Assembly: GCF_000244955.1 (NCBI RefSeq)
Contig: NZ_CM001439.1
Coordinates: 956,528 to 1,020,527, forward strand
Length of the DNA stretch: 64,000 nucleotides
Source of the DNA: Saccharomonospora marina XMU15
GTDB taxonomy: Bacteria > Actinomycetota > Actinomycetes > Mycobacteriales > Pseudonocardiaceae
Reading direction: 5' to 3'
Under the pieces are notes generated by a model. The model was not told where the DNA came from and searched no databases. It was given only the letters and a program-made list of their open reading frames with translations. Of the stretch, positions 27,469 to 35,382 are shown piece by piece. The position numbers were made by a program, and so were the translations under genes. Position 1 is the stretch's first letter, and every line of letters starts with the position of its first letter.

Positions 27469-28316
27469 TGGCTGCGTCAGGTCTGGGTACGGTCACCACA
27501 GCCCGCAAGGCCAGGTGGACGCTGGTCGACATCATCGTCGTGGTCTACGCGCTGGTGCCGGTGTTGTGGATCGTCTCGCTTTCGCTCAAGACGAAGGAGA
27601 CGCTCAGCGACGGCAACTTCATCCCGAGGGAGTGGACCTTCGACAACTACGCGGACATCTTCGCCACCAACGAGTTCGTCCGTCCACTGATCAACTCCAT
27701 CGGCATCGCGCTCATCGCCACGCTGATCGCGGTGGTGCTCGCAATGATGGCCGCGTACGCGGTCGCCAGGCTCGACTTCCCCGGAAAGCGCGCGCTCATC
27801 GGCGTTTCGCTGCTGATCGCGATGTTCCCGCAGATCTCGTTGGTCACGCCGCTGTTCAACATCGAGCGGGAACTGGGGCTGTTCGACACCTGGCCGGGGC
27901 TGATCCTGCCCTACATCACGTTCGCGTTGCCGCTGGCGATCTACACGCTGTCGGCCTTCTTCCGCGAGATCCCGTGGGAGCTGGAGAAGGCGGCGAAGAT
28001 GGACGGGGCCACGCCGGGGCAGGCGTTTTGGAAGGTCATCGCCCCGCTGGCCGCGCCGGGTGTGTTCACGACCGCGATCCTGGTGTTCATCTTCTGCTGG
28101 AACGACTTCCTGTTCGCCATCTCGCTGACGTCCACCGAGGCGTCGCGAACGGTGCCCGCGGCACTGTCGTTCTTCACCGGCACCTCGCAGTTCGAGGACC
28201 CGACGGGGACGATCTCCGCCGCCGCCGTTGTGATCACAATTCCCATCATCCTGTTCGTGTTGTTCTTCCAGCGCCGCATCGTCGCGGGGCTGACCTCCGG
28301 TGCGGTTAAGGGGTAA
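27468..28316 (+). CDS. sugB: Trehalose ABC transporter permease SugB
   Basis: A 282-residue MalG-type permease with six membrane helices. The EAA motif is [20 protein letters not shown]. It pairs with SugA to form the membrane channel. The ATG overlaps the sugA stop (TGATG), and sugC begins five bases after its stop. Confidence 0.93.
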   Translation: MAASGLGTVTTARKARWTLVDIIVVVYALVPVLWIVSLSLKTKETLSDGNFIPREWTFDNYADIFATNEFVRPLINSIGIALIATLIAVVLAMMAAYAVARLDFPGKRALIGVSLLIAMFPQISLVTPLFNIERELGLFDTWPGLILPYITFALPLAIYTLSAFFREIPWELEKAAKMDGATPGQAFWKVIAPLAAPGVFTTAILVFIFCWNDFLFAISLTSTEASRTVPAALSFFTGTSQFEDPTGTISAAAVVITIPIILFVLFFQRRIVAGLTSGAVKG

Positions 28317-28321
28317 GACAA

Positions 28322-29503
28322 ATGGCTGAGATCGTGCTCGACAAGGTGACCAAGCGCTACCCCGACGGGGCGCTCGCCGTGTCCGAGATGGACATCGAGA
28401 TCGCCGACGGCGAGTTCGTCATCCTGGTCGGCCCCTCCGGTTGCGGGAAGTCGACCGCGCTGAACATGATCGCCGGGCTGGAGGACATCTCCTCCGGCGA
28501 GCTGCGAATCGACGGGCAGCGGGCGAACGAGAAGTCGCCCAAGGACCGCGACATCGCCATGGTGTTCCAGTCCTACGCGCTGTACCCGCACATGAGTGTC
28601 CGCGAGAACATGGCGTTCCCGTTGCGGCTGGCCAAGGTGGACGACGCCACCGTGCGAAGCAAGGTGGAGGAGGCCGCGAGCATCCTCGACCTGACCCAGC
28701 ACCTGGACCGCAAGCCGTCCAACCTTTCCGGCGGACAGCGGCAGCGGGTCGCGATGGGCAGGGCGATCGTGCGAAACCCGAAGGCATTCCTCATGGACGA
28801 GCCACTGTCCAACCTGGATGCCAAGCTGCGTGGCCAGATGCGGACCTCGGTCTCCAAGCTGCAAAAGCAGCTCGGCACCACGACCGTCTACGTCACCCAC
28901 GACCAGACCGAGGCGATGACCCTCGGCGACAGGGTCGTGGTGCTGCGCGGTGGGGTCGTGCAGCAGATCGGGTCCCCGCAGTTCCTCTACGAGCAACCGG
29001 CGAACCTGTTCGTGGCGGGGTTCATCGGCTCGCCGTCGATGAACTTCCTCCCCGCCACCCTGGAGGACGGCTCGCTGAAGAGCCCGCTGGGCACCGTCGC
29101 CCTCCCGGACAGGGTGCGGTCGCTGGCCGAGGCCGCGAACGCGCCCCGCGAAGTGATCGCCGGTATCCGGCCGGAGCACTTCGAGGACGCCGCACTGCTG
29201 GACGAAGCCCACAGGCGAACCGGGGCCACGTTCACCGCCACGGTGGACGTGCTCGAGTCGATGGGGTCGGAGAAGTTCGCGTACTTCACGGTCGAGTCGG
29301 AGCTGGCCACCACCGCAGAGCTGCGGGAACTGGCAGCCGACGCGGGCGCGACCGACGTGCCTGGCACCGGCTCGACCATCGTCACCAGGCTCTCCTCCGA
29401 GTCGCGAGCAAGGGAGAACGAGCAACTCGACGTGTGGTTCGACACCGAGAAGCTACAACTGTTCGACCCCTCCTCCGGTAAGAACCTCACCTACTCCGCC
29501 TGA
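28322..29503 (+). CDS. sugC: Trehalose ABC transporter ATPase SugC
   Basis: A 393-residue MalK/MsiK-type ATPase. Walker A is GPSGCGKST (residues 37-45), the signature LSGGQRQRVA lies near 137, and Walker B is AFLMDEPLSNLD with the switch histidine in YVTHDQTEA. The C-terminal regulatory TOBE/OB region begins near residue 240. It is the last gene of the operon and is followed by a strong hairpin. Confidence 0.94.
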   Translation: MAEIVLDKVTKRYPDGALAVSEMDIEIADGEFVILVGPSGCGKSTALNMIAGLEDISSGELRIDGQRANEKSPKDRDIAMVFQSYALYPHMSVRENMAFPLRLAKVDDATVRSKVEEAASILDLTQHLDRKPSNLSGGQRQRVAMGRAIVRNPKAFLMDEPLSNLDAKLRGQMRTSVSKLQKQLGTTTVYVTHDQTEAMTLGDRVVVLRGGVVQQIGSPQFLYEQPANLFVAGFIGSPSMNFLPATLEDGSLKSPLGTVALPDRVRSLAEAANAPREVIAGIRPEHFEDAALLDEAHRRTGATFTATVDVLESMGSEKFAYFTVESELATTAELRELAADAGATDVPGTGSTIVTRLSSESRARENEQLDVWFDTEKLQLFDPSSGKNLTYSA

Positions 29504-29513
29504 TGCGGGCGCG

Positions 29514-29547
29514 TCGCCCACCGGGCCGGTTGCCGCCCGGTGGGCGA
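29514..29547 (+). terminator. Hairpin terminator after sugC
   Basis: A perfect 13-bp stem, TCGCCCACCGGGC (29514-29526) with GCCCGGTGGGCGA (29535-29547), around an eight-base loop. It lies 11 bp after the sugC stop. There is no U-run, as is common for actinomycete terminators. Confidence 0.75.
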
Positions 29548-29636
29548 TGCCGCGCTTTCAGCGAACTCTAAGGCAACGCCCGCGAGAATCGCGTCGTCGG
29601 CGCTGGTGAGGAGCCTCATGGAGGGGAGGTTCGGCG

Positions 29637-30377
29637 GTGGGCGTTACGGAGGGGACGCGAGCCCGGCGGGGTGGTGCCTTCGCGGCGCTGGCCTGCGCAC
29701 TCTCGGTGCTGTCGCTGCTCATCCTCGGTCGCTGCGTGCTGGCGATGACCTATCTCAACATCCGGTTCCACGACGAGGTGGACCCGCTTTCGCGGGCGGT
29801 GAGCTACTACGTCTTCGCCGAGCGAGCGGCCGAGGTGTTCGTCGCCACGCTGGTCGCCGTGGCCACCGCTACCCTCGCCATTCTCGCCGGGTTGGCGCAA
29901 CTACGCGTCCGGCTGGGGCCGCGTGCGGTCGTACTGCTGATCGGCTGGAGTGCGGCGTTGCTGCTGTGCGCGGCATTCCCCACCGACGACTCGCCACGCA
30001 TCGAAACCGGCAGTGGCTGGATCCACCAGTTCGCGGGCGCATCGCTGTTCGTGACCCTGCCGCTTGCCTGCCTCGCGGCGGCCACCTCGCTGCGCGAGCA
30101 GCACGGCTGGGCGGGCACCGCGCGGCTGTTGCGCCGACTCGCGATCGGCGCGGTGGTGCTGGCGTCGGCGTACCTCGTGGCGCGGCTGCCCGACCTGGTC
30201 GTGTGGTGGCAGTTCCCTGGCGTGCTCGACTTCCGTGCCGTCTCCGGGCTGGTGCAGCGCGGCCTGTTCGCGCTGGAACTGGCGATGTTGCTGGCTTTGG
30301 CGGTCAGGCTGCTGCGGGTGTCGTGGTCGGCCGCACGGCAAGCCAGCCGGCACCGCCCGCAGGCGGTGGCGCGATGA
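29637..30377 (+). CDS. DUF998-type membrane protein
   Basis: A 246-residue integral membrane protein with about six hydrophobic helices. The segment AAFPTDDSPRIETGSGWIHQ between helices 3 and 4 matches the DUF998 pattern (a P-TD motif followed by an xxHxx helix). Function unknown. The GTG start is preceded by GAGGGGAGG. Its stop overlaps the next membrane gene (ATGA). Confidence 0.72.
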   Translation: MGVTEGTRARRGGAFAALACALSVLSLLILGRCVLAMTYLNIRFHDEVDPLSRAVSYYVFAERAAEVFVATLVAVATATLAILAGLAQLRVRLGPRAVVLLIGWSAALLLCAAFPTDDSPRIETGSGWIHQFAGASLFVTLPLACLAAATSLREQHGWAGTARLLRRLAIGAVVLASAYLVARLPDLVVWWQFPGVLDFRAVSGLVQRGLFALELAMLLALAVRLLRVSWSAARQASRHRPQAVAR

Positions 30378-31249
30378 TCGTCGCCGCCATCCTGCTGGCG
30401 ACACTCGGGGCGGCGGGTGGCGCGGTCGGCGCGAAACTGCAGCACGACGGTGTTCGGCAGGAGACGGTGGACGGCGGGCTGCGGCTGGGCAAGCTCGGCA
30501 GGCTGGCTCGCAACCCGTACTGGCGGCGCGGTTTCTGCGTGCTGTTCGGGGCCGCGGTGCTGCAGATACTCGCGCTGACGTTCGCGCCCGTCTCGGTGGT
30601 GGCACCCGTCGTCGTGCTCGCCCTGCCGATGGTGGCGCTGCTCAACGCGGCCGAGCTGGACGTGCGCGGGTGGCTCGCTGTCGCGGCGACCACCGCCGCG
30701 ATCGTGGTGTTCGTGGCGCGCACCGCCGGGGTGGTGGCCGAGCGCGACATCCCGCCCGCGTCGGTGCTGACGGCGGCCCGGTACGTCGGCCTCGCGGTGG
30801 CCGCTGCGGCGGTTGTCGCGGCACTGGGCCGCGGCACCGCTCGCTGCGTGTCGCTGGCGACAGCGGCGGGTGCCGCCTACGGGCTTGTCGTGGTGCTCGT
30901 CCGGGATGTGGCCTACAACGTGCGGGTGGACGGCCTGGACGCGCTGCCGCCCGCTTCGCTCGCCGGGCTCGTCGTGGCCTTTCTCGTCGGGTCCTGGTTC
31001 GTGCAACTCGGCTACGCCAGCGGCCCGCCGGACGTGGTGGTGGGTACACAGACGCTGGTGAACCCTGCGGTCGCCACGCTGATCGGGTTCTTGCTGCTCG
31101 ACGAAGCGACGGCGCTGGGAACCGCTTTCGTCGCGACGTTGCTCGGCAGCGGCGCGGTCGCGTTCGCCGGCGTTGTGGTGCTGGCCAGACACCACCCGGA
31201 CGCCGTGCGGCGGCGGGCAACGGGTGCCTCACTTCGCCGGGGCACGTAG
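30374..31249 (+). CDS. DMT/EamA-like integral membrane protein
   Basis: A 291-residue protein with nine to ten hydrophobic helices in the pattern of drug/metabolite-transporter family permeases (N-terminal GGAVGAKLQHDG, C-terminal NPAVATLIGFLLLDE, a typical EamA end motif). Substrate unknown. It is coupled to the DUF998 gene, and its last 21 bp overlap the convergent ParB-like gene. Confidence 0.75.
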   Translation: MIVAAILLATLGAAGGAVGAKLQHDGVRQETVDGGLRLGKLGRLARNPYWRRGFCVLFGAAVLQILALTFAPVSVVAPVVVLALPMVALLNAAELDVRGWLAVAATTAAIVVFVARTAGVVAERDIPPASVLTAARYVGLAVAAAAVVAALGRGTARCVSLATAAGAAYGLVVVLVRDVAYNVRVDGLDALPPASLAGLVVAFLVGSWFVQLGYASGPPDVVVGTQTLVNPAVATLIGFLLLDEATALGTAFVATLLGSGAVAFAGVVVLARHHPDAVRRRATGASLRRGT

Positions 31250-32071
31250 CGCCTCGATCACCTCGTCGTCCCAGCGGTGGGTGCGCACCAGCCGGTAGCG
31301 CTCACCGGCCACCCACAGGTACGCCTCGGTCTCCGTGCGGTCGCCCACCAGGTCGGCCTGCGCAAGCATGCGCACCACCGGCAGGTACTCGTCCTCGTAC
31401 CAGCGCGCGGCGACCGTCCGGCGGTCGAGCAGGCGCCCCTCGTCCTGCATGAGGCGAAACCCCCAAGCCTCCACGTGCTCGCCGAGCACGGCATAGTCCC
31501 AAGGATCCGACACGAGCACGGCGGCGGCCTGCCCGCTCAGCGGCACTCGCTCAAGGAACAGCCTGCGGTAGCCCTTGATGATCAAATCGCCCCGGTGGCG
31601 AATTCCGTCGGCGTCCAGCCGGGTCCTCACCTCGGTGACGTAGGCGTCGATGGTGGTCAACCCCAACGCGTGGGCCACCGAGACGCGGTGATGGCCGTCG
31701 ATCACGAAGTGCAGGTCACCGACCCGGTACACCTCGATCGGCGGAATGCTCTCTCCGCGCCTGCTGGCCAGCGCCAACCGCTCCCAGCGCTGCCGCACCC
31801 GGGCCGACGTGGGGCGAAACCGCCGGTCGAAGTCCCGGCCGCGATCGACGCTGCCGACGACGGAGTCCAGTCGAACGACACACAGCCCGACGCGCCGTTC
31901 GCTCTCCCGGCCGAGCGCCTCCACCACCTCGTCGAAAGGCAGCGTGATATTGACGTCGTCGGGTTCGCGGCGCAACCAACTCGCCAGCCGGGACAGCACC
32001 TGCCGCCTGCGTGCGCGCAGGAAGTCGTGTTCGGCGTCGGTGCGCGGAAACCCGGTGTCGCGGGCGCTCAC
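31229..32071 (-). CDS. ParB N-terminal-like domain protein
   Basis: A 280-residue protein. The central motif IDGHHRVSVAHALGL is the ParB/Srx-type nucleotide-binding motif (GxxR variant). There is no helix-turn-helix or dimerisation domain of true ParB, so a partition role is unlikely. Such proteins may be CTP- or ATP-binding enzymes. The start at 32071 is GTG. The 157 bp upstream contains the 38-residue gene described next. Confidence 0.75.
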   Translation of the reverse strand: MSARDTGFPRTDAEHDFLRARRRQVLSRLASWLRREPDDVNITLPFDEVVEALGRESERRVGLCVVRLDSVVGSVDRGRDFDRRFRPTSARVRQRWERLALASRRGESIPPIEVYRVGDLHFVIDGHHRVSVAHALGLTTIDAYVTEVRTRLDADGIRHRGDLIIKGYRRLFLERVPLSGQAAAVLVSDPWDYAVLGEHVEAWGFRLMQDEGRLLDRRTVAARWYEDEYLPVVRMLAQADLVGDRTETEAYLWVAGERYRLVRTHRWDDEVIEALRAPAK

Positions 32072-32128
32072 GCGGCCACTCCCGCCCGGCCGTGGTGAGT
32101 CAAGGTCAACACGCTGGGCACCCTGCCG

Positions 32129-32245
32129 CTATCGCGCGCCGAGCGCGTACTCCGGGTTCATCGCGATGACGGCGGTCACGACCACGATCCAGGCGAGCGT
32201 CGCGGTGAGGGCCCAGAACTTCAGGTTGGTCAGCATTCGTGACAT
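32129..32245 (-). CDS. Small membrane protein, 38 residues
   Basis: Short reading frame starting MSRMLTNLKFWALTATLAWI, with a single hydrophobic helix (about residues 10-28) and ending NPEYALGAR. AGGAG lies seven bases before the ATG (complement at 32253-32257). Basic residues before the helix predict an N-in orientation. It sits between corA and the ParB-like gene on the same strand, and may be co-transcribed with corA. Family unknown; existence is inferred from ribosome site and composition. Confidence 0.65.
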   Translation of the reverse strand: MSRMLTNLKFWALTATLAWIVVVTAVIAMNPEYALGAR

Positions 32246-32318
32246 GACGACACTCCTGTGCTGATCGAAGGTTCGCGAAACGACTTGGTTGCCGGCCTCG
32301 GGCGGCACCTCGGTGGTG

Positions 32319-33407
32319 CTAGAGCCAGCGGTTCTTGCGGAATATTCGGTACAGCGTCAGGCAGATCACGAGGATGACCGCGATGATCATCGGATAGCCG
32401 TATCTGGAGTGCAGCTCGGGCATGTAGTCGAAGTTCATGCCGTAGACCCCGGCGAGCGCGGTCGGCACCGCGATGATCGCGGCCCATGCCGTGATCTTGC
32501 GCATGTCGGAGTTCAACTGCAGCGTGATCTTGCCGAGCGTGGCGTCGACAAGGGTGGTGAGCAACTCGTCGAAAGCCGCTACCCGCTCGGCCACCGTGGT
32601 GACGTGGTCGTGCACGTTGCGGAAGTAGGAGCGCACCTCGTCGGGCACCAGCCGGGTGTAGCCCTCCGCCAGCCTGCGCAGTGGCGTGGCCAGTGGAGAC
32701 ACCGCGCGGCGCAACTCGAGGACCTCGCGTTTGAACAGGTAGATCTGCTCGGAACTGACTCGCGACCTCGGCGCGAACACCTCGGTCTCCATCTCGTCGA
32801 TGTCGTCCTCGATGCGCTCGGTGACGTCGAGGAAGTGGTCGACCACGTGGTCGGCGATGGCGTGCAGCACCGACGCGGGGCCGGGGGCGAGCCGTTCGGG
32901 GTCGGCATCCAACTCCCTGCGCAGTTTCGCCAGCCCTGCGTGGTTGCCGTGCCGGACCGTGATGATGAAGTCGGTACCAAGGAAGGCCATGAGTTCGCCC
33001 GACTCGACGATCTCGTTGGCCGTGGTCGGCGACTCGTGCTCGACATAGCGAACCGTGCGAAACACCATGAAGAGCGTGTCGTCGTAGCGCTCCAGCTTCG
33101 GCCGCTGATGCGCGTGCACCGCGTCCTCGACGGCCAGCTCGTGCAGGCCGAACGTGTCGGCGACACCCTGGATCTGGTTGTCGTCCGGCTCGTGCAGGCC
33201 GATCCAGACGAAGCCCTCCTCACGCCGTCGGACTTCCTTGATCGCCTCGGTGTGTGTCCACTGTCCAGGCAGGCGTTGCCCACCGACGTAGACGCCGCAG
33301 TCCACGACGTAGTCGGACACCGGTGTGGTGACAGGCGGCCGCGCGGCGCGAGAGGCGCGCGTGGCGGCCCTGCCCCGCAGGTTGCCGAGGGAAGGAATCG
33401 CAGGCAT
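32319..33407 (-). CDS. corA: CorA-family magnesium/cobalt transporter
   Basis: A 362-residue CorA. A long cytosolic alpha/beta funnel is followed by two C-terminal membrane helices, with the selectivity motif GMN in the loop (VYGMNFDYMPEL). The channel imports Mg2+ down the membrane potential. The ATG at 33407 has AGGAGA. An in-frame GTG at 33476 without ribosome site is rejected as start. In M. tuberculosis corA (Rv1239c) also follows sugC. The upstream leader contains a short reading frame and a strong RNA fold. Confidence 0.93.
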   Translation of the reverse strand: MPAIPSLGNLRGRAATRASRAARPPVTTPVSDYVVDCGVYVGGQRLPGQWTHTEAIKEVRRREEGFVWIGLHEPDDNQIQGVADTFGLHELAVEDAVHAHQRPKLERYDDTLFMVFRTVRYVEHESPTTANEIVESGELMAFLGTDFIITVRHGNHAGLAKLRRELDADPERLAPGPASVLHAIADHVVDHFLDVTERIEDDIDEMETEVFAPRSRVSSEQIYLFKREVLELRRAVSPLATPLRRLAEGYTRLVPDEVRSYFRNVHDHVTTVAERVAAFDELLTTLVDATLGKITLQLNSDMRKITAWAAIIAVPTALAGVYGMNFDYMPELHSRYGYPMIIAVILVICLTLYRIFRKNRWL

Positions 33408-33477
33408 GGGGATCTCCTGGCTGTGGCGTCGCTTGACACAGACGACGAGGCCAGGCGGAAGAAGTCCGCCCGGCACT

Positions 33478-33548
33478 GCCAGCGTCCCGGTGGGACCAGC
33501 CGACTACCGCGTACCGAAGCGGTCGGCCCCTTGGGTGGGAACGCTGGC
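33478..33548 (-). promoter_or_regulatory. Structured RNA leader of corA
   Basis: On the minus strand, GCCAGCGTTCCC (33548-33537) pairs with GGGACGCTGGC (33488-33478), leaving one bulged base. An inner stem of GCCGAC with GTCGGC closes a loop-bearing helix. The 3' side of the leader peptide gene lies inside this fold, and its TAG stop sits in the inner stem. Translation of the peptide would therefore open part of the structure. The 309-bp gap between corA and the divergent MaoC gene contains this fold, the peptide gene and a palindrome. Confidence 0.5.
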
Positions 33549-33581
33549 TGAACTAGGAAGCGGACTATCGCCACTACTCAT
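33504..33581 (-). CDS. Putative corA leader peptide, 25 residues
   Basis: Short frame MSSGDSPLPSSASVPTQGAD followed by RFGTR and TAG. The Shine-Dalgarno is a near-perfect AAGGAGGTG (complement at 33591-33599), nine bases before the ATG. That is stronger than those of most genes here. It is in the same frame as corA, separated from it by the single TAG at 33504. Proline and acidic residues near the N-terminus recall leader peptides that sense Mg2+ through ribosome stalling or destabilisation in enterobacteria (MgtL, CorL). The analogy is inference. Confidence 0.5.
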   Translation of the reverse strand: MSSGDSPLPSSASVPTQGADRFGTR

Positions 33582-33667
33582 CTGCGTCCTCACCTCCTTG
33601 GGCCGTGGGTGGTCTTGCTCGCGTTGACGCTTCGGGCGCCAATGGTCAAGGGTACTCCTCGACATCA

Positions 33668-33693
33668 GTCACATCGCCCGCGGGCGATGTGAC
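33668..33693. promoter_or_regulatory. Perfect 26-bp palindrome, probable operator
   Basis: GTCACATCGCCCG is followed directly by its exact reverse complement CGGGCGATGTGAC. It lies 23 bp before the MaoC start and upstream of the corA leader on the other strand. The arrangement suits a homodimeric repressor such as TetR or GntR. A transcription terminator is less likely because no gene ends here. No matching regulator gene is adjacent. Confidence 0.6.
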
Positions 33694-33716
33694 GTTAGCC
33701 GCGAGGAGGTTTTCGG

Positions 33717-34220
33717 GTGCAGTTCGGTCGGTACTTCGAGGAGTTCGAGGTCGGCGACGTCTACAAGCACTGGCCGGGCAAAACGGTCACCGAGTACGAC
33801 GACCACCTGTTCTGCCTGCTCACCATGAACCACCATCCACTCCACATGGACGCGCACTACGCGGGTGAGACCACCGACTTCGGCAAGAACGTCGTCGTCG
33901 GCAACTACATCTACTCGCTGCTGCTCGGCATGTCCGTGCCCGACGTGTCGGGCAAGGCCATCGCGAACCTTGAGGTTTCCTCGCTCAAGCATGTCAAGCC
34001 GACCTTCCACGGCGACACCATCTACGGTGAGACCGAGGTGCTGGAGAAGACGCCGTCGAAGTCGAAGGACGATCGCGGCGTCGTGCACGTCGAGACCCGA
34101 GGCTACAAGCAGGACGGCACGATCGTGTGCACGTTTCGGAGGAAGGTCATGGTGCCAAAGCGTTCCTACGGCGAGACCCGCGGTGGCGAGCAGCCGGGGA
34201 GACCGGTTCCGCATGAGTGA
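33717..34220 (+). CDS. MaoC-like acyl-CoA dehydratase
   Basis: A 167-residue hotdog-fold protein. The N-terminal FGRYFEEFEVGDVYKHWPGKT and the central MNHHPLHMDAHYA match the MaoC hydratase group, whose active-site Asp/His pair lies in such a D-x4-H region (here N-HHPLH-MD). It probably hydrates a 2-enoyl-CoA. The GTG start has GAGGAGG. The 3' end overlaps the DUF2332 gene by 8 bp. The substrate is unknown. Confidence 0.83.
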   Translation: MQFGRYFEEFEVGDVYKHWPGKTVTEYDDHLFCLLTMNHHPLHMDAHYAGETTDFGKNVVVGNYIYSLLLGMSVPDVSGKAIANLEVSSLKHVKPTFHGDTIYGETEVLEKTPSKSKDDRGVVHVETRGYKQDGTIVCTFRRKVMVPKRSYGETRGGEQPGRPVPHE

Positions 34221-35319
34221 CCTGGATGCCGTCCGCAGGCGGCTGCGTAGGTTCGCCGCACACGAGGCGGCCGGGCACTCGCCGCTGTACGAGCATCTGG
34301 CCGCGAAGGCCGCCGAGGACGACGAGGTGGCCTCGCTGCTCACCGCGGCGGCGGGCAACGACGCGCATCCGACGTTGTTGCTCGCGGCCGCGCACCGGCT
34401 CCTACAGGCCGATCCGATCCATCCGCTCACGCGTTACTACCCCTCGCTGGGCGGTTCGGACGGTGTGGATTCCGAGACCTGGCCGCTGTTTCGGAGCTTC
34501 CTGCTGGAGCGCGCCGACCGGGTGTGGGAATTGGTGCGGACCAGGTTCACCCAGACGAACGAGGTCGGCAGGGCCGCGGTGCTCTACCCGGCGGTGGCCG
34601 CCGTCGCGAAGCAGGCACGGGGTCCCGTCGGGTTGCTCGAGGTGGGGTGCAGCGCGGGCCTGCTGCTGGGCATGGACAAGTTCTCCTACCAATACCAGTG
34701 CGACGGCGGCGAGCAGCTGACCGCGGGGCCCGCGAAGGCGGCCGTCGGCCTGCACTGCGCCCTCTCGCTCGGCAAGGGCGCGGCGCTGCCCAGGATTCCG
34801 AAGAAGCTCTCGGTAGGCGCGAGGGTGGGACTGGACCGCTCGCCGGTCGACGTTTCCGACGAGGACGAACTCGCGTGGCTGGAGGCGTGCGTGTGGGCCG
34901 ACCAGCCCGAGCGCATCCGGCTGCTGCGGACGGCCGCGGCCGCGCAGCGCAAGTACCGCCCCGACTTGATCGCGGGCGACGCCGTGGCCGACCTCGACGC
35001 GGCCGCCGCACACGTTCCCGCCGAGTTGCCGCTGGTGGTGTACACCAGCCACGTGCTCGGCTACCTGCCGGAGCAACGCCGCACCGAGTTCATCGACGCG
35101 TTGCGCGCCCTCGCCTCCCAGCGTCCACTGTGGTGGGTGACCGCGGAGGGGTACGAGGGCGCGCTGCGGTACGTGCTACCCGGCCGCGACGACCTGTCCT
35201 ACGGCCTGAGCGGGCAGATGACGCTCGGGGTGGTGCGGTGGGAGGGGACCGCGGCGCGGGCGGAGGTGCTCGCGCTGGCCTCGACGCACGGTCAGCGGAT
35301 GACCTGGCTGTCCAGCTGA
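34213..35319 (+). CDS. DUF2332 protein
   Basis: A 368-residue DUF2332 member. The conserved blocks HPLTRYYPSLGG, the GLLEVGCSAGLLL loop and VVYTSHVLGYLP are present. The GCSAGL loop resembles a class I methyltransferase SAM site, but the family has no proven activity. The ATG lies inside the MaoC stop region, so the two are likely co-translated. Confidence 0.85.
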   Translation: MSDLDAVRRRLRRFAAHEAAGHSPLYEHLAAKAAEDDEVASLLTAAAGNDAHPTLLLAAAHRLLQADPIHPLTRYYPSLGGSDGVDSETWPLFRSFLLERADRVWELVRTRFTQTNEVGRAAVLYPAVAAVAKQARGPVGLLEVGCSAGLLLGMDKFSYQYQCDGGEQLTAGPAKAAVGLHCALSLGKGAALPRIPKKLSVGARVGLDRSPVDVSDEDELAWLEACVWADQPERIRLLRTAAAAQRKYRPDLIAGDAVADLDAAAAHVPAELPLVVYTSHVLGYLPEQRRTEFIDALRALASQRPLWWVTAEGYEGALRYVLPGRDDLSYGLSGQMTLGVVRWEGTAARAEVLALASTHGQRMTWLSS

Positions 35320-35382
35320 GGCAGGCCCCGGGTCTCCATTCAGAGGTTGTGGCCCCCACGCCCGGTTGGTCAGGATGGTCCG

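Noticed and set aside
31229..32071. Chromosome partition protein ParB
   Set aside because: Only the nucleotide-binding motif is present. The DNA-binding helix-turn-helix, parS sites and a ParA neighbour are missing.
33408..33476. Longer corA starting at GTG 33476
   Set aside because: There is no ribosome site, the extra residues are not CorA-like, and they lie in the leader between the peptide stop and the good AGGAGA-preceded ATG at 33407.
33408..33600. M-box (ykoK) magnesium riboswitch upstream of corA
   Set aside because: Only a short GGTGAGG resembles the M-box consensus. The other conserved blocks are absent, so the leader is treated as a different structure.
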